Positions 44,761-54,054 of a DNA stretch of 64,000 nt are shown here, piece after piece. Below the pieces are notes generated by a model. It did not search any database. It was given only the letters and a program-made list of their open reading frames with translations, and was not told where the DNA came from. This stretch comes from [Zimmermannella] alba NBRC 15616. GTDB taxonomy: Bacteria > Actinomycetota > Actinomycetes > Actinomycetales > Microbacteriaceae. The DNA lies in contig NZ_BCSO01000011.1 in assembly GCF_001570905.1 (NCBI RefSeq), positions 19,982 to 83,981 of the forward strand. Direction: 5' to 3'. Positions within the stretch are counted from its first letter, which is position 1. Every line of letters begins with the position of its first letter. The position numbers and the translations under genes were made by a program.

Positions 44761-44836
44761 CGCGTCAAAAATGCACGCTCAGCGTCGCATCCCCTTCCTG
44801 AGGAGGGGATAGACCGCTGAGCGTGCATTTTTGCGC
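44761..44836. repeat. Long palindrome, subfamily F
   Basis: Arms of about 33 nt: CAAAAATGCACGCTCAGCG on the left and its complement on the right, extended by GCATCCCC/GGGGATAG toward a short loop and by CGCG at the ends. It lies between the convergent purC and AI-2E transporter genes. T-runs flank the stem inside the arms, so it could also work as a two-way terminator. Confidence 0.75.
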
Positions 44837-44850
44837 GAGAAGTGACTCAG

Positions 44851-46248
44851 CTACGCGCCGTGGGTCTCTTCCTCGACCGTTTCGCGTTCGAGTGTCGGGA
44901 GCGGCTCGTTCCACCCCTGGATGACGGCCCACGCCACCGCCGTGAGCGGCACGGAGAGCAGCGTGCCGATGATGCCGCCGAGAACCGTACCGACGGTGAG
45001 GGCGAGGAGCACGACAAGTTCGTGCAGCTTGAGTGAACGACCGAGCAGCACCGGTGCGAGGAAGTTTCCCTCGAGCTGGTTCACGGCGATCACTATGCCG
45101 ACGACGATCATCGCCTCGACCGGGCCGTTCGTCACGAGCGTCACGAGCGCGGCGATGACGCCGGCGAGCACGGCGCCGACCACCGGGATGAATGCGCAGA
45201 TGAAGACGACGACCGCGAGCGGGAAGGCGAGCGGGACACCCACGATTGCAAGACCGATGCCGATAAACACGGCGTCCACGAGCGCCACGGTTGCGGTGCC
45301 ACGTACGTAGCCGCCCATGACGGCCACCGCGCGGCGGCCAACGAGCTGCAGGCGTTCACGCTGCGGTCCGACGCTGCGCCCGATGAGGAAATTCCACATC
45401 TGCGGGCCGTCCTTCATGAAGAAGAACAGGACGACGAGGAAGAGCACAAGCGAGGTCGCGAGATCGCCCGCAACCGAGAGGCCCGCGCTCACACCGTGCG
45501 CGGCGCTCGCACCAGCTTCCTTCGTGAAGACGAGGCCCTTGACCTGCTCAATCCAGGTGTTCACCTGGGCTTCGTCGATGACGAGCCCGAATTGCGATTG
45601 CGCCCAGCTGATGAGCGCGATGACGCCTTCGTTGGCCTTCTTCGAGAGGTCCGCCCACTGCTGTTCAACTGCGAGCACGACGAGCGTGATCGCTCCACCG
45701 AGCAGGACAACTACCGACAGGAGCACCGTCACCGCGGCGAGTACATTCGGCCACTTGCGGCGGGTGAGGAAGCGGATGATCGGCCAGGTCGAGCTCGCCA
45801 CGATGAGGGCGAGGAGCACCGGGATGACGACGATCGACACCTTCACGAGGCCGAAGATGACGAGGCTCGCGAGGACGAGCAGGATGAGGCTCTGAAGTGC
45901 ACGCAGCGAGGTGCGTCCGAACGCGTCGGTCCAGAGCAGAGCCACCGCGGCCGGCCGTGTGCCGCGGCCTTCGTCGGGGCCAGCGTTTTCGTCGCGAGCG
46001 GTCGCGGCGACGACGTCGTGCTGCGCTTCACGTCGCGTGGCGTGCTCGGCGGCTGCCGTCTCGGGCTGTTCGCGCGTGATCGGACGCTGCTTCTTGAGGT
46101 GGTCTTCGTGGTGCTGTTCGTGGTGTTCCTGCGTCGTCGGCGTCGCGTTCGAGTCGCCGCCCGCGGGCGCGTGCGTCGCGTCGTCGTGCTCCGAAACGCG
46201 TGATTCCGCGTGCTTCGTGCGGGCCTTCGTACGGAAGGGCAGTTTCAT
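44851..46248 (-). CDS. AI-2E family transporter
   Basis: 465 residues from the ATG at 46248 (GAGGAG upstream). A hydrophilic N-terminus of about 110 residues, rich in His/Glu/Thr, is followed by seven or eight membrane segments with the family pattern: two early helices, a long loop (about 190-260), FMKDGPQMWNFLIG, YVRGTATVALVDAVFIGIGL, FICAFIPVVGAVLAGV and NQLEGNFLAPVLLGRSLKLHELVVLLAL. The family (PF01594) includes TqsA and Na+/H+ antiporter-like members, so AI-2 export is only a name. The long charged N-terminus is unusual. It is divergent from purS. Confidence 0.87.
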   Translation of the reverse strand: MKLPFRTKARTKHAESRVSEHDDATHAPAGGDSNATPTTQEHHEQHHEDHLKKQRPITREQPETAAAEHATRREAQHDVVAATARDENAGPDEGRGTRPAAVALLWTDAFGRTSLRALQSLILLVLASLVIFGLVKVSIVVIPVLLALIVASSTWPIIRFLTRRKWPNVLAAVTVLLSVVVLLGGAITLVVLAVEQQWADLSKKANEGVIALISWAQSQFGLVIDEAQVNTWIEQVKGLVFTKEAGASAAHGVSAGLSVAGDLATSLVLFLVVLFFFMKDGPQMWNFLIGRSVGPQRERLQLVGRRAVAVMGGYVRGTATVALVDAVFIGIGLAIVGVPLAFPLAVVVFICAFIPVVGAVLAGVIAALVTLVTNGPVEAMIVVGIVIAVNQLEGNFLAPVLLGRSLKLHELVVLLALTVGTVLGGIIGTLLSVPLTAVAWAVIQGWNEPLPTLERETVEEETHGA

Positions 46249-46407
46249 CGGGCTCCTCGTCACAGCGTGTGGATTGCCTTGGGCGGCGGGGCGTCATCCA
46301 TGCACAGGGCACGCCACGGTCATCCATTGACAGACTCGACCATGCTAGGCGGCTTCGCCCAGTAGACTCATCCACGTCCCGTTCTCGCACCGACAGGAGT
46401 GCTGTTC

Positions 46408-46704
46408 ATGCCGAAGATCGTCGTCCAGGTCATGCCGAAGCAGGAACTGCTCGACCCGCAGGGAAAGGCAGTTGCTGGAGCACTCTCGCGCCTCGGCAAG
46501 AGCCACTTCAACGACGTCCGCGTCGGCAAGCGTTTCGAGATCACGACCGACCGCGAAATCTCGGGCGAGATCATGGAAGAAGTCGCTCACATCGCCGACG
46601 AGCTCCTCGCCAACGGTGTCATCGAGGACGTCATCTCAATCGATGTGCTTCCGGAGGACGCTGAGGGCACCGAGGTCGACGAGCTTGAAGGAGCCGAAGC
46701 GTAA
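46408..46704 (+). CDS. purS: FGAM synthase subunit PurS
   Basis: 98 residues from the ATG at 46408 (AGGAG 8 nt upstream). It has [32 protein letters not shown] and [14 protein letters not shown], matching the small dimeric PurS fold. It bridges PurQ and PurL in the three-part FGAM synthetase of Gram-positive bacteria. It overlaps purQ by one base (TAATG). The C-terminal tail is acidic and slightly longer than usual. Confidence 0.95.
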   Translation: MPKIVVQVMPKQELLDPQGKAVAGALSRLGKSHFNDVRVGKRFEITTDREISGEIMEEVAHIADELLANGVIEDVISIDVLPEDAEGTEVDELEGAEA

Positions 46705-47402
46705 TGCGCGTCGGCGTCATCACCTTCCCGGGTTCGCTCGACGACCGCGACGCGCAGCGCGCCGTCCGCCTCGCCGGTGGCGAAGCGGTCGCACTCTGGC
46801 ACGGCAACCACGATCTTGAGGACGTCGACGCGATCGTCCTCCCCGGCGGCTTCAGCTACGGCGACTACCTCCGCTGCGGCGCCATCGCAAGCCACTCCCC
46901 GATCATGCGCGAAGTCGTCGACGCAGCTGGCAAGGGCATGCCCGTCCTCGGTATCTGCAACGGCTTCCAGATGCTCACCGAGGCACACCTCCTGCCAGGT
47001 GGCCTCATCCGCAACGACCACGGCTCGTTCATTTGCCGCGACCAGAAACTCCGCGTCGAGAACACCGACACGGCCTGGACGCACGGCTACGAGAAGGGCC
47101 AGGAGATCGTCATCCCGCTCAAGAACGGCGAGGGCGGCTTCATCGCAGATGATGAGACGCTCGCCCGCATCGAGGGTGAGGGCCAGGTGGCCTTCCGCTA
47201 CGTGGACGTCAACCCGAACGGTTCGCGCAACAACATTGCTGGCCTCACGAACGAGCGCGGCAATGTGGTCGGCCTCATGCCGCACCCGGAGCACGCGGTC
47301 GAGCTCGGCTTTGGCCCGGACACCGAGAAGCGCATGAAGTCGGGCGTCGACGGTCTCACGATGTTTGAGAGCGTGCTGCAGGCACTCGTTGGCCGCGCCT
47401 AG
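46704..47402 (+). CDS. purQ: FGAM synthase glutaminase subunit PurQ
   Basis: 232 residues. It is a class I glutamine amidotransferase with the nucleophile Cys in [24 protein letters not shown], and the His/Glu of [15 protein letters not shown]. It releases ammonia from glutamine for PurL. It starts within the purS stop, so the two are translationally coupled. A hairpin terminator follows at 47419-47450. The synthetase subunit purL is 4 kb away, not in this operon. Confidence 0.96.
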   Translation: MRVGVITFPGSLDDRDAQRAVRLAGGEAVALWHGNHDLEDVDAIVLPGGFSYGDYLRCGAIASHSPIMREVVDAAGKGMPVLGICNGFQMLTEAHLLPGGLIRNDHGSFICRDQKLRVENTDTAWTHGYEKGQEIVIPLKNGEGGFIADDETLARIEGEGQVAFRYVDVNPNGSRNNIAGLTNERGNVVGLMPHPEHAVELGFGPDTEKRMKSGVDGLTMFESVLQALVGRA

Positions 47403-47418
47403 TTTTCATGACACGGCA

Positions 47419-47450
47419 GTGGGGCTCTCCGAGATTTCGGGGAGCCTCAC
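47419..47450 (+). terminator. Terminator after purSQ
   Basis: GTGGGGCTCTCCGA and TCGGGGAGCCTCAC form a 14-bp stem with two mismatches and a 4-nt loop, followed by TTCGTTGCT. It lies 17 bp past the purQ stop. Confidence 0.65.
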
Positions 47451-47463
47451 TTCGTTGCTGAGG

Positions 47464-47539
47464 AGCTGATCGAGTAGGCCCGAAGGGTCGTATCGAAATC
47501 GCGACCGCCTCAGCTGCGAGCTCCGACCACCTCAGCGTG
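47464..47539. repeat. CTCGATAC-family repeat, degraded copy
   Basis: AGCTGATCGAGTAGGCCCGA then GTCGTATCGAAATCGCGACC and CGACCACCTCAGCGTGG match, in reverse orientation, the GATCTCGATAC, GCTACTCGACCAGCT and ACCACCTCA parts of the other copies. It ends at the stop of the FemAB gene. Confidence 0.5.
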
Positions 47540-47542
47540 GCA

Positions 47543-48589
47543 CTAGTACCACTGCTCCCGGCTCTTCACCAGAGTCACTCGACCCACAAGCGGCTCAACC
47601 ACGTGCCACGCTCGATAGCGGCCTGTGATCGGCAGTTCGACGGTCTCCATGAAGGACAGCGTCTCCTTGCTGAATCCACGTTTGAACGTGCCAAGACCCG
47701 ACATCGGCCCATCCTGCGGACCGTTTGGGTCAGGAATATTGCCGAGTTCGTAGCTGCGGAATCCATCCCGCTGCAGCTCTTCCGCAATCCGCACATGCAA
47801 CAGATGCGGTGCGTTGCTCTTCGAACCGGTGCGCACCGAGCCGCCGTCCTTGTACCAGGCGCGATCACCAAACGTTGCCACGAATGCGCTCGCGACGACG
47901 TCTCCCTCTTCGCGCACGCAGTAGAACCGTCCCTGCCCAGCGGCGCACAGCTCATTCCACGTCGCCCGCAAATAGCGCTCGGAGTGGAAGTAGGCGCCGG
48001 AGCGACCCTTCGTCACGGCGACAAGATCCAGCATCCGCCGCTTCGCCGACTCATCCGCCTCGAGACGTTCGACGACAATGTCCTGTTCCGAGGCGCGGCG
48101 GACGAGATTACGGGTTCGCTTCTTCAAGCGGGCCCAAATGTCGTCCGGAGTTCCAGCAAGATCGATCTCGACGGCGTGGCGGTACTGCGTCCCGCGTGCA
48201 GTCTGCCACCCCTCGGATGCGAGCGCGGCGGCAAGTTCGTCATCATCCGGCTGAAACAGCTCGAGTTTCACGCCGAAGCTCTTCTCCATCTTGCGGAAGG
48301 CCGCCGAGAGCACCGGCACATCGTCCACTGCAATACCGTTCACACGAGGCACGTGGATGAGCTGGCCAAGCCCCGGCACTGAGCGGCGATAGGTCCGCAC
48401 AACCAGGCTCCGCCCATTCGCAAGCGGCAACTCGACGAGCTCGGATGACCAGCCAAACTCCTCCTTCACCTTCGCCCAAGCGGCTGACTGGATGAAATGA
48501 GGGCGGTCTTGGCTCGCCAGCACACGAGCGTCCTCCTGCGAAGCCTCCTGTGCGCCGCGTTCCGAACCGGTCTGATGCTCTGCCAACAT
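47543..48589 (-). CDS. FemAB/FemX-like peptidoglycan aminoacyltransferase
   Basis: 348 residues, with GGGAGGAGAGC before the ATG. Two GNAT-like halves are visible: QSAAWAKVKEEFGW, then EIDLAGTPDDIWARLKKRTRNLVRRASEQ and FYCVREEGDVVASAFVATFGDRAWYKDGGS, and a C-terminal RSYELGNIPDPNGPQDG-type stretch ending TFKRGFSKE. These are standard for lipid II:glycine or alanine transferases that add interpeptide-bridge residues from charged tRNA at the inner membrane face. The exact residue added is unknown. It is monocistronic and divergent from the DUF3817 gene. Confidence 0.86.
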   Translation of the reverse strand: MLAEHQTGSERGAQEASQEDARVLASQDRPHFIQSAAWAKVKEEFGWSSELVELPLANGRSLVVRTYRRSVPGLGQLIHVPRVNGIAVDDVPVLSAAFRKMEKSFGVKLELFQPDDDELAAALASEGWQTARGTQYRHAVEIDLAGTPDDIWARLKKRTRNLVRRASEQDIVVERLEADESAKRRMLDLVAVTKGRSGAYFHSERYLRATWNELCAAGQGRFYCVREEGDVVASAFVATFGDRAWYKDGGSVRTGSKSNAPHLLHVRIAEELQRDGFRSYELGNIPDPNGPQDGPMSGLGTFKRGFSKETLSFMETVELPITGRYRAWHVVEPLVGRVTLVKSREQWY

Positions 48590-48782
48590 GCTCTCCTCCC
48601 TAGCGAACCCGAGGCATGGATGCGGTCAAGCGCGAAGACTCGGTGGCATCCCGGGGGCGTCGGGCGCGGCGGTTTTGCGTCGCTGACCCCGTCGGTGGAT
48701 CGGAGCCGCAGACGTCCCCCATGCTACTGACCGGCTGTCGATGCCCCGGACGGCCCGCCGCGCTCGGTAGGCTCGGGGCATC

Positions 48783-49256
48783 ATGACTCCAAAGCGCGTC
48801 CTCCGTCTTGCCTCCCTCGCTGAAGCCATCACTTGGGCGTTGCTCATCATCGGGATGGTGTTGAAGTACGGCCCGACCCAGTGGCCGCTTGGCGTCTCGA
48901 TCGCTGGTTCGCTCCACGGCGCAGCCTTTCTCACGTACCTGTACGTGGGGCTCGTGACGGGCATCAACCAGCGATTTGGCTGGGTCGAGTACCTGCTCGG
49001 CGGGCTGTCCTCGGTATTCCCGTTCGCGACGGTGCCGTATGACCTCGTGATGGAGCGTCGCGGCCGACTCGAGGGAGATTGGCGCACCGCGAGCGTCGAG
49101 TTCGGTGCCCGTAACGACGAGGGTTCGACGGCACACGCCCCGCTCGAACGATTCCTGCCGCTCGTGCGCTGGTCGAACTACCACCCCTTCACGATTACTT
49201 CCTTCGTGATGCTTGCCGCCGCGCTCATCCTCGCCGGCGCCCTCGACCAGCATTAG
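48783..49256 (+). CDS. DUF3817 integral membrane protein
   Basis: 157 residues with four hydrophobic segments. The DUF3817 pattern is clear: RVLRLASLAEAITWALLIIGM, GVSIAGSLHGAAFLTYLY, and a cytoplasmic VSSVFPFATVPYD-like stretch. The extra segment (residues about 95-130) before the last helix is longer than in the roughly 100-residue family norm. No function is known for the family. It borders the low-GC insert at 49.3-51.1 kb. Confidence 0.82.
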   Translation: MTPKRVLRLASLAEAITWALLIIGMVLKYGPTQWPLGVSIAGSLHGAAFLTYLYVGLVTGINQRFGWVEYLLGGLSSVFPFATVPYDLVMERRGRLEGDWRTASVEFGARNDEGSTAHAPLERFLPLVRWSNYHPFTITSFVMLAAALILAGALDQH

Positions 49257-49306
49257 CCGCTCGCTACCCCGTGGCTGTTCTCCACTGCGCTCGAAAAGAC
49301 GCGCGT

Positions 49307-49693
49307 CTAGCCGAATATGAGGAGTGCGCGAACGAGCGCGACAACGATTTCGAGCAGCACGAGGCCAAACCCGACGGCATGAACCGCGAGGTGTGGACGA
49401 CGACGCCAGCACCACATCATGGTGAACACACTTGCGGCCAGTACTGAAGGGACAAGCGGGAGTAGGCCAACAATTGTGAGCAACCCACCGTAGTTTGGGC
49501 CATGGACAGGCCGTCCGAGATCGTCAAGCACCGGACTTCCACTCATGAACAGTGCATGTGCGAGATCTTGGCCAATGAGGTCCGCGCCAAACCAAGCGGG
49601 GACAAGTGCGACGACATATGCCGCGAGCGCCCACCAGGGACTGCCCCGTCGTGGTCGTTCAGTCGGTGTCGGGACGACAGGCGAGCTACTCAT
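49307..49693 (-). CDS. Small hypothetical membrane protein, low-GC insert
   Basis: 128 residues from the ATG at 49693; GGAG lies about 10 nt upstream, inside the end of the preceding gene, which it overlaps by 8 nt. There are three hydrophobic segments (about 22-40, 70-92 and 98-125). No family is recognised. Its overlap with the split hydrolase means it is co-translated with it, which would suit an accessory or immunity-type partner; this is only positional inference. Confidence 0.6.
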   Translation of the reverse strand: MSSSPVVPTPTERPRRGSPWWALAAYVVALVPAWFGADLIGQDLAHALFMSGSPVLDDLGRPVHGPNYGGLLTIVGLLPLVPSVLAASVFTMMWCWRRRPHLAVHAVGFGLVLLEIVVALVRALLIFG

Positions 49694-50561
49694 ACAGGGT
49701 CTGCTCCAGCGCCTCGGTCGGCCCAGTATTCCAATGCGAGACCTCCCGCCCCTGCCCATCTATGAATGCCGGAGGGTTCATGATGCGATTGTGAGACCCC
49801 TGCATGTCAGTGGCGCCGGTTTGATCAGTGCATGTCCCATTGCTGGTCACCACATAGTCAGATCGAAACTCCGTGGTGGAATACACACCATTGCGATCAT
49901 CTGGGTTATACCCACTTCCACCATAGAGCACATTGAATTGCTGGGCCGGATTTAGCACATCATTGTCATACTGAATATTAGCGTACTGCGTTCCACCGCT
50001 TGGAGACCAATCCGGGACGCAATTGCTGCCAGAATAACTCACAACCACGTCGTATTCGATGCCAGCCACTTCGCTTGCGGTGATCACAGAATGGCCGAAG
50101 CTGTGGCCAACACCACTGAGTTTGGCATTCATCAGGTTCGGTTCACTCATCAGCACGCCGTCGGTAAACGACGCCACGTATTCGCCGGCATCCATCGCCA
50201 CCTGCTCGTCATTCGCCCCATACCCCTCATGCTTCCCGCTCGGATTGGGAACTTGCACACCGGGGATTTCATCAGCCCATTGGTTGTTAACGTAAAGAAA
50301 TGCGACAGTGTCTTCAGAATGTTGACTCAAGATCCAATCAATTGAGCCAAACGCACCTCGATTGCCATTACCACCGTAGGCAAAGTCATCCAGCGTGGTG
50401 TACGTTCCAGGCGCGTAGTTAATGACGTGTTCAGTAGCCTCGGACGGCACACCGATCATCTGAATCATTTCTTCGTTGTAGGGATCAAACCGAACGGCAA
50501 CAATCGTTCCGTCGGCAACCTGTTGAACGACAGCCTGCGTCTGAGGCGTCAATTCCGGCAT
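49686..50561 (-). CDS. DUF1023-like alpha/beta hydrolase, C-terminal part of a split gene
   Basis: 291 residues from the first ATG. It has the hydrolase fold of actinobacterial DUF1023 proteins: INYAPGTYTTLDD, VAFLYVNNQWADE and the nucleophile elbow GVGHSFGHSVITASEVAG with Ser as the catalytic residue. The same frame stays open back past 50585 and reads VAEQLVASG in line with the end of the upstream fragment, so the normal protein is a fusion of the two pieces. No ribosome-binding site precedes the ATG. GC content is visibly lower than in neighbouring genes (about half in three 60-base rows counted by hand), suggesting acquisition by transfer. The substrate is unknown. Confidence 0.7.
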   Translation of the reverse strand: MPELTPQTQAVVQQVADGTIVAVRFDPYNEEMIQMIGVPSEATEHVINYAPGTYTTLDDFAYGGNGNRGAFGSIDWILSQHSEDTVAFLYVNNQWADEIPGVQVPNPSGKHEGYGANDEQVAMDAGEYVASFTDGVLMSEPNLMNAKLSGVGHSFGHSVITASEVAGIEYDVVVSYSGSNCVPDWSPSGGTQYANIQYDNDVLNPAQQFNVLYGGSGYNPDDRNGVYSTTEFRSDYVVTSNGTCTDQTGATDMQGSHNRIMNPPAFIDGQGREVSHWNTGPTEALEQTLYE

Positions 50562-50584
50562 GCCGCTGGCAACAAGCTGCTCCG

Positions 50585-51100
50585 CTACACCTGATTGGCG
50601 TCAGCTCGATCGAGAAGCGGGATACCGTCCAGATTGCCAATCACGTCAGGATACTTTTCAATGAGCTCGTGACACTCATCCTCACTGAGGGAGGCCCACC
50701 AATCACGCTGCTCCTCGGGACTCGCATCTTTGATCCGATCAAGCTCGCCACTATCGCCCATGACGGTCTTTGGTGTTCCAGCCCCGGGGGCATTCGCTGT
50801 TCTCACTTCGCCCCCTCCCGCGCCCGCGGAGGCAGTGTCCTGCTCGGCCGCCTGGTGACGCAGCTCTTCCCCGAACAGCCGCAGACTACCCACAAGTTCG
50901 AGGATCGCGGGTGACACCTCGTCAACCCACTTCCCCTTGAAATCCGAGGCATCCTTGCCCAACCACACGACACCGACGATTTCGCGAGACACGTCACACT
51001 CAGCACGCTCACACACGCCGGCACAGTGTTCTCCGAGCACTCCGGCCGCTCGCAACTCATCGGTATTCGCACCAAGAATCAATGCATCCCCTAGGTCCAC
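50585..51100 (-). CDS. WXG100-like/DUF1023 N-terminal fragment of a split gene
   Basis: 171 residues. The first 90 residues are helical with a central WLG in VVWLGKDASDFKGKWVDEV, as in WXG100/ESX-type domains. A Gly/Ala linker is followed by RDWWASLSEDECHELIEKYP and VIGNLDGIPLLDRADANQV, which is the standard lead-in to a DUF1023 hydrolase domain. In intact relatives this text continues directly into the hydrolase. Here the frame ends at 50585 and the hydrolase is in another frame, consistent with a one-base deletion near 50587. A WXG-type head suggests a type VII secretion substrate, but no ESX machinery is in the window. Confidence 0.65.
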   Translation of the reverse strand: MDLGDALILGANTDELRAAGVLGEHCAGVCERAECDVSREIVGVVWLGKDASDFKGKWVDEVSPAILELVGSLRLFGEELRHQAAEQDTASAGAGGGEVRTANAPGAGTPKTVMGDSGELDRIKDASPEEQRDWWASLSEDECHELIEKYPDVIGNLDGIPLLDRADANQV

Positions 51101-51261
51101 ACCAGATTAATCGCTATCGATGCATCCGTCGATAGCTCTGCGCAAGCCCTGGGCAAGAGGAGGGTAAGGAGCGACGGTCCGCGCAAACCACCGGAACCGG
51201 GCGCGGCTAGACTCGAAGCGTCGTGCGCTCGGCGCGCTCATTCCCGCAAAAGGAGCTCTTT

Positions 51262-53595
51262 GTGACGACCCAGCACGTGCCTGACACCGTTGCCCACGCG
51301 AAGGCAACGCCGGACAAGCACCAGCCCTACGGGGCCCTCGGTTTGAAGGCCGACGAGTACGAGAAGCTTGTCGAGATCCTCGGCCGCCGCCCCACCTCGG
51401 GTGAGCTCGCCATGTACTCGGTCATGTGGTCAGAGCACTGCTCCTACAAGTCGTCGAAGAAGTACCTTCGCCAGTTCGGCCAGAAGGTCAACGACGAGAT
51501 GAAGAAGCACCTCATGGTCGGCATGGGTGAGAACGCGGGCGTCATCGACGCTGGCGACGGCTGGGCGGTCACCTTCAAGGTCGAGTCGCACAACCACCCG
51601 AGCTACATCGAACCCTTCCAGGGCGCCGCGACCGGCGTTGGCGGCATCGTCCGCGACATCATCTCGATGGGTGCGCGCCCGGTTGCGGTCATGGATGCCC
51701 TCCGCTTTGGCCACATCGACGAGGCCGACACCGCGCGCGTCGTCCACGGCGTCGTCTCGGGCATCAGCTTCTACGGCAACTGCCTTGGCCTGCCGAACAT
51801 CGGTGGCGAGACCTGGTTCGACCCCTGCTACCAGGCGAACCCGCTCGTGAACGCCCTCGCCGTCGGCGTCCTCCGCCACGAAGACCTCCACCTCGCGAAC
51901 GCGAAGGGCACCGGCAACAAGGTCGTCCTCTTCGGTGCCCGCACGGGTGGCGACGGCATCGGTGGCGCCTCGATCCTTGCCTCTGACTCCTTCGACGACG
52001 GCGGCCCCACCAAGCGTCCCGCCGTCCAGGTCGGCGACCCGTTCGCCGAGAAGGTGCTCATTGAGTGCTGCCTCGAACTCTTCCGCGAGGGCGTCGTTGA
52101 GGGCATCCAGGACCTCGGCGCCGCCGGTATCTCGTGTGCGACGAGTGAGCTGGCTGCTGCCGGTGACGGCGGTATGGAGATCACGCTCGACGACGTCCTC
52201 CTGCGCGACCCGACGCTCACGGCTGAGGAGATCCTCATGTCGGAGTCGCAGGAGCGCATGATGGCGGTCGTCCACCCCTCGAAGCTCGACGCCTTCCTCG
52301 AGATCACGAAGAAGTGGGATGTCGAGACGAGCGTGCTCGGTGAGGTCACCGACACGGGCCGCCTCAAGATTTCGTGGCACGGCGAAGAGATCGTGGATGT
52401 CGACCCGCGCACGGTCGCGATCGACGGCCCCGTCTACGACCGCCCGGTCGCTCGCCCCGAGTGGATCGACGCTCTCCAGGCCGACTCCGCCTCGAAGTTC
52501 GAGCGCCCCGCTGACGGTGCCGCACTGCGTGAGCAGTTCATCAAGATCCTGGGTTCGCCGAATCTCGCCGACCCGCAGTGGGTGACCGACCGTTACGACC
52601 GCTACGTGCTCGGTAACACCGCGTTCTCGTACCCCGAGGATGCCGGCATGGTCCGCATCGACGACTCCACCTCGCGTGGTTTCGCCGTCTCGCTCGACTG
52701 CAACAGCCGCTTCGCACAGCTCGACCCGGCCACGGGCGCCAAGCTCGCCCTCGCCGAGGCATACCGCAACGTCGCCGCCACCGGTGCCACCCCGGCTGCC
52801 GTCTCGGACTGCCTCAACTTCGGTTCGCCCGAAAACCCCGAGGTCATGTGGCAATTCTCGGAAGCCGTGGCCGGTCTCGCTGACGGCTGCCTCGAGCTGT
52901 CGATCCCGGTGACCGGCGGCAACGTCTCGTTCTACAACCAGACCGGCGACACCCCCATCCACCCGACTCCCGTCGTTGCCGTGCTCGGCCTCATCGACGA
53001 CGTCGCGGGTCGCGTGCCCTCGGGCTGGCAGGATGAGGGCCTCAACCTCTACCTCCTCGGTGACACGAAGGAGGAGCTCGACGGTTCGGTCTGGGCGGAT
53101 GTCATCCACGGCCACCTCGGTGGCCGTCCGCCGCAGGTTGACCTCGAGCGTGAGAAGGCTCTCGCCGACCTCGTCATCGGTGCTGGCAAGCAGGGCCTCC
53201 TCGCCGCCGCGCACGACCTCTCGGAGGGTGGCCTCGCGGCTGCCGTCGCCGAGGGCTGCGCACGCTTCGGCGTTGGTGCCCGTATCGTCCTTTCGGAGCT
53301 CTGCCAGCGTGCCAGCCTCGACACGGCGACGGCGCTCTTCTCGGAGTCGGCTGGCCGCATGCTCGTGGCCGTGCCGCACGAGGAGGACGTGAAGTTCCAG
53401 TCGATGTGCGAAGCCCGCAACTTCCCGGTGCTCCGCGTCGGTGTCACGCTCGGCACGGGCGGCGACGCCTCGCTCGAGGTGCAGGACGCCTTCGAGGTGA
53501 CGATTGCCGAGCTTCGCGCGGTGCGCGGCGCCACGCTCCCGAGCCGCTTCGGCAAGCTCGTCGACGAGCAGACGATCCCGGTCGAGGCGCAGTAG
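51262..53595 (+). CDS. purL: FGAM synthase subunit PurL (small type)
   Basis: 777 residues from the GTG at 51262 (AAGGAG 7 nt upstream). The length marks the small PurL that works with separate PurS and PurQ. Signatures are [83 protein letters not shown] and, in the second half, [13 protein letters not shown]. It converts FGAR to FGAM with ATP and ammonia from PurQ. It stands alone, 4 kb from purSQ, with the low-GC insert and other genes between. A perfect 60-bp palindrome lies 49 bp past its stop. Confidence 0.97.
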   Translation: MTTQHVPDTVAHAKATPDKHQPYGALGLKADEYEKLVEILGRRPTSGELAMYSVMWSEHCSYKSSKKYLRQFGQKVNDEMKKHLMVGMGENAGVIDAGDGWAVTFKVESHNHPSYIEPFQGAATGVGGIVRDIISMGARPVAVMDALRFGHIDEADTARVVHGVVSGISFYGNCLGLPNIGGETWFDPCYQANPLVNALAVGVLRHEDLHLANAKGTGNKVVLFGARTGGDGIGGASILASDSFDDGGPTKRPAVQVGDPFAEKVLIECCLELFREGVVEGIQDLGAAGISCATSELAAAGDGGMEITLDDVLLRDPTLTAEEILMSESQERMMAVVHPSKLDAFLEITKKWDVETSVLGEVTDTGRLKISWHGEEIVDVDPRTVAIDGPVYDRPVARPEWIDALQADSASKFERPADGAALREQFIKILGSPNLADPQWVTDRYDRYVLGNTAFSYPEDAGMVRIDDSTSRGFAVSLDCNSRFAQLDPATGAKLALAEAYRNVAATGATPAAVSDCLNFGSPENPEVMWQFSEAVAGLADGCLELSIPVTGGNVSFYNQTGDTPIHPTPVVAVLGLIDDVAGRVPSGWQDEGLNLYLLGDTKEELDGSVWADVIHGHLGGRPPQVDLEREKALADLVIGAGKQGLLAAAHDLSEGGLAAAVAEGCARFGVGARIVLSELCQRASLDTATALFSESAGRMLVAVPHEEDVKFQSMCEARNFPVLRVGVTLGTGGDASLEVQDAFEVTIAELRAVRGATLPSRFGKLVDEQTIPVEAQ

Positions 53596-53644
53596 CGCCC
53601 CGACCCCGCGGGACCCGGACCCCGGTCTAGGATCCCGCCGCTTT

Positions 53645-53704
53645 TCTGCGCCAAATGGTTGGTGCGGTGCCAAATTTGGCACCGCACCAACCATTTGGCG
53701 CAGA
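53645..53704. repeat. Perfect 60-bp palindrome with no loop (subfamily G)
   Basis: Positions 53645-53674 and 53675-53704 are exact reverse complements, centred on AAA|TTT. The left arm starts TCTGCGCCAAATGGTTGGTG. A homologous 60-bp element with three arm mismatches is at 55861-55920. It lies between the convergent purL and chorismate mutase genes. Such a sequence can form a cruciform and is normally unstable. Confidence 0.9.
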
Positions 53705-53745
53705 TTTGCCTGGGGTGGGAGGGAGGCGGCGGGGAGGAGGCGCGG

Positions 53746-54054
53746 CTACGCTTCGTGCGTGCCCTGCTCGGCAATCCGCTCGTGATGGCGGATGACCTCA
53801 GCAATGATGAAGTTGATGAAGGTCTCGGCGAATTCCGGGTCGAGGTCCGCCTCGACCGCGAGCGCCTTGAGGCGGGCGATTTGCCGCTCTTCACGCGCCG
53901 GGTCCGCCGGCGGAAGCCCGTGCTCCGCCTTCAAGCGTCCAACCGCCTGCGTGCACTTGAAGCGCTCAGCGAGCATGTGCACGAGAGCCGCGTCGATGTT
54001 GTCGATCGAGCCGCGGTAGTGGGCGAGGATCTCCTGCGCGTTCACCTCGCTCAT
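53746..54054 (-). CDS. Chorismate mutase (AroQ type)
   Basis: 102 residues, all helical, with [53 protein letters not shown] layout: the N-terminal Arg, Asp-Asn-Asp helix, the Lys in GRLKAEHG and the RE.RQ segment that build the AroQ active site. It converts chorismate to prephenate for Phe/Tyr synthesis. Its start overlaps the deoC stop by 4 nt, so it is expressed with deoxyribose-phosphate aldolase, an unrelated pathway. Stand-alone mutases of this length are normal in actinobacteria. Confidence 0.88.
   Translation of the reverse strand: MSEVNAQEILAHYRGSIDNIDAALVHMLAERFKCTQAVGRLKAEHGLPPADPAREERQIARLKALAVEADLDPEFAETFINFIIAEVIRHHERIAEQGTHEA

Noticed and set aside
44761..44836. Treating all long palindromes as ordinary rho-independent terminators
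   Set aside because: This one could act as a terminator, but most lack a T-run, share sequence subfamilies, and in two places occupy coding ends; real terminators in the window (17071, 20558, 47419, 61671) look different.
50561..50587. Programmed frameshift joining the two DUF1023 pieces
   Set aside because: No slippery heptamer or downstream structure is seen at the junction; a one-base deletion explains it more simply.
51430..53694. A 754-codon minus-strand frame
   Set aside because: Antisense shadow of purL, produced by high-GC codon bias.
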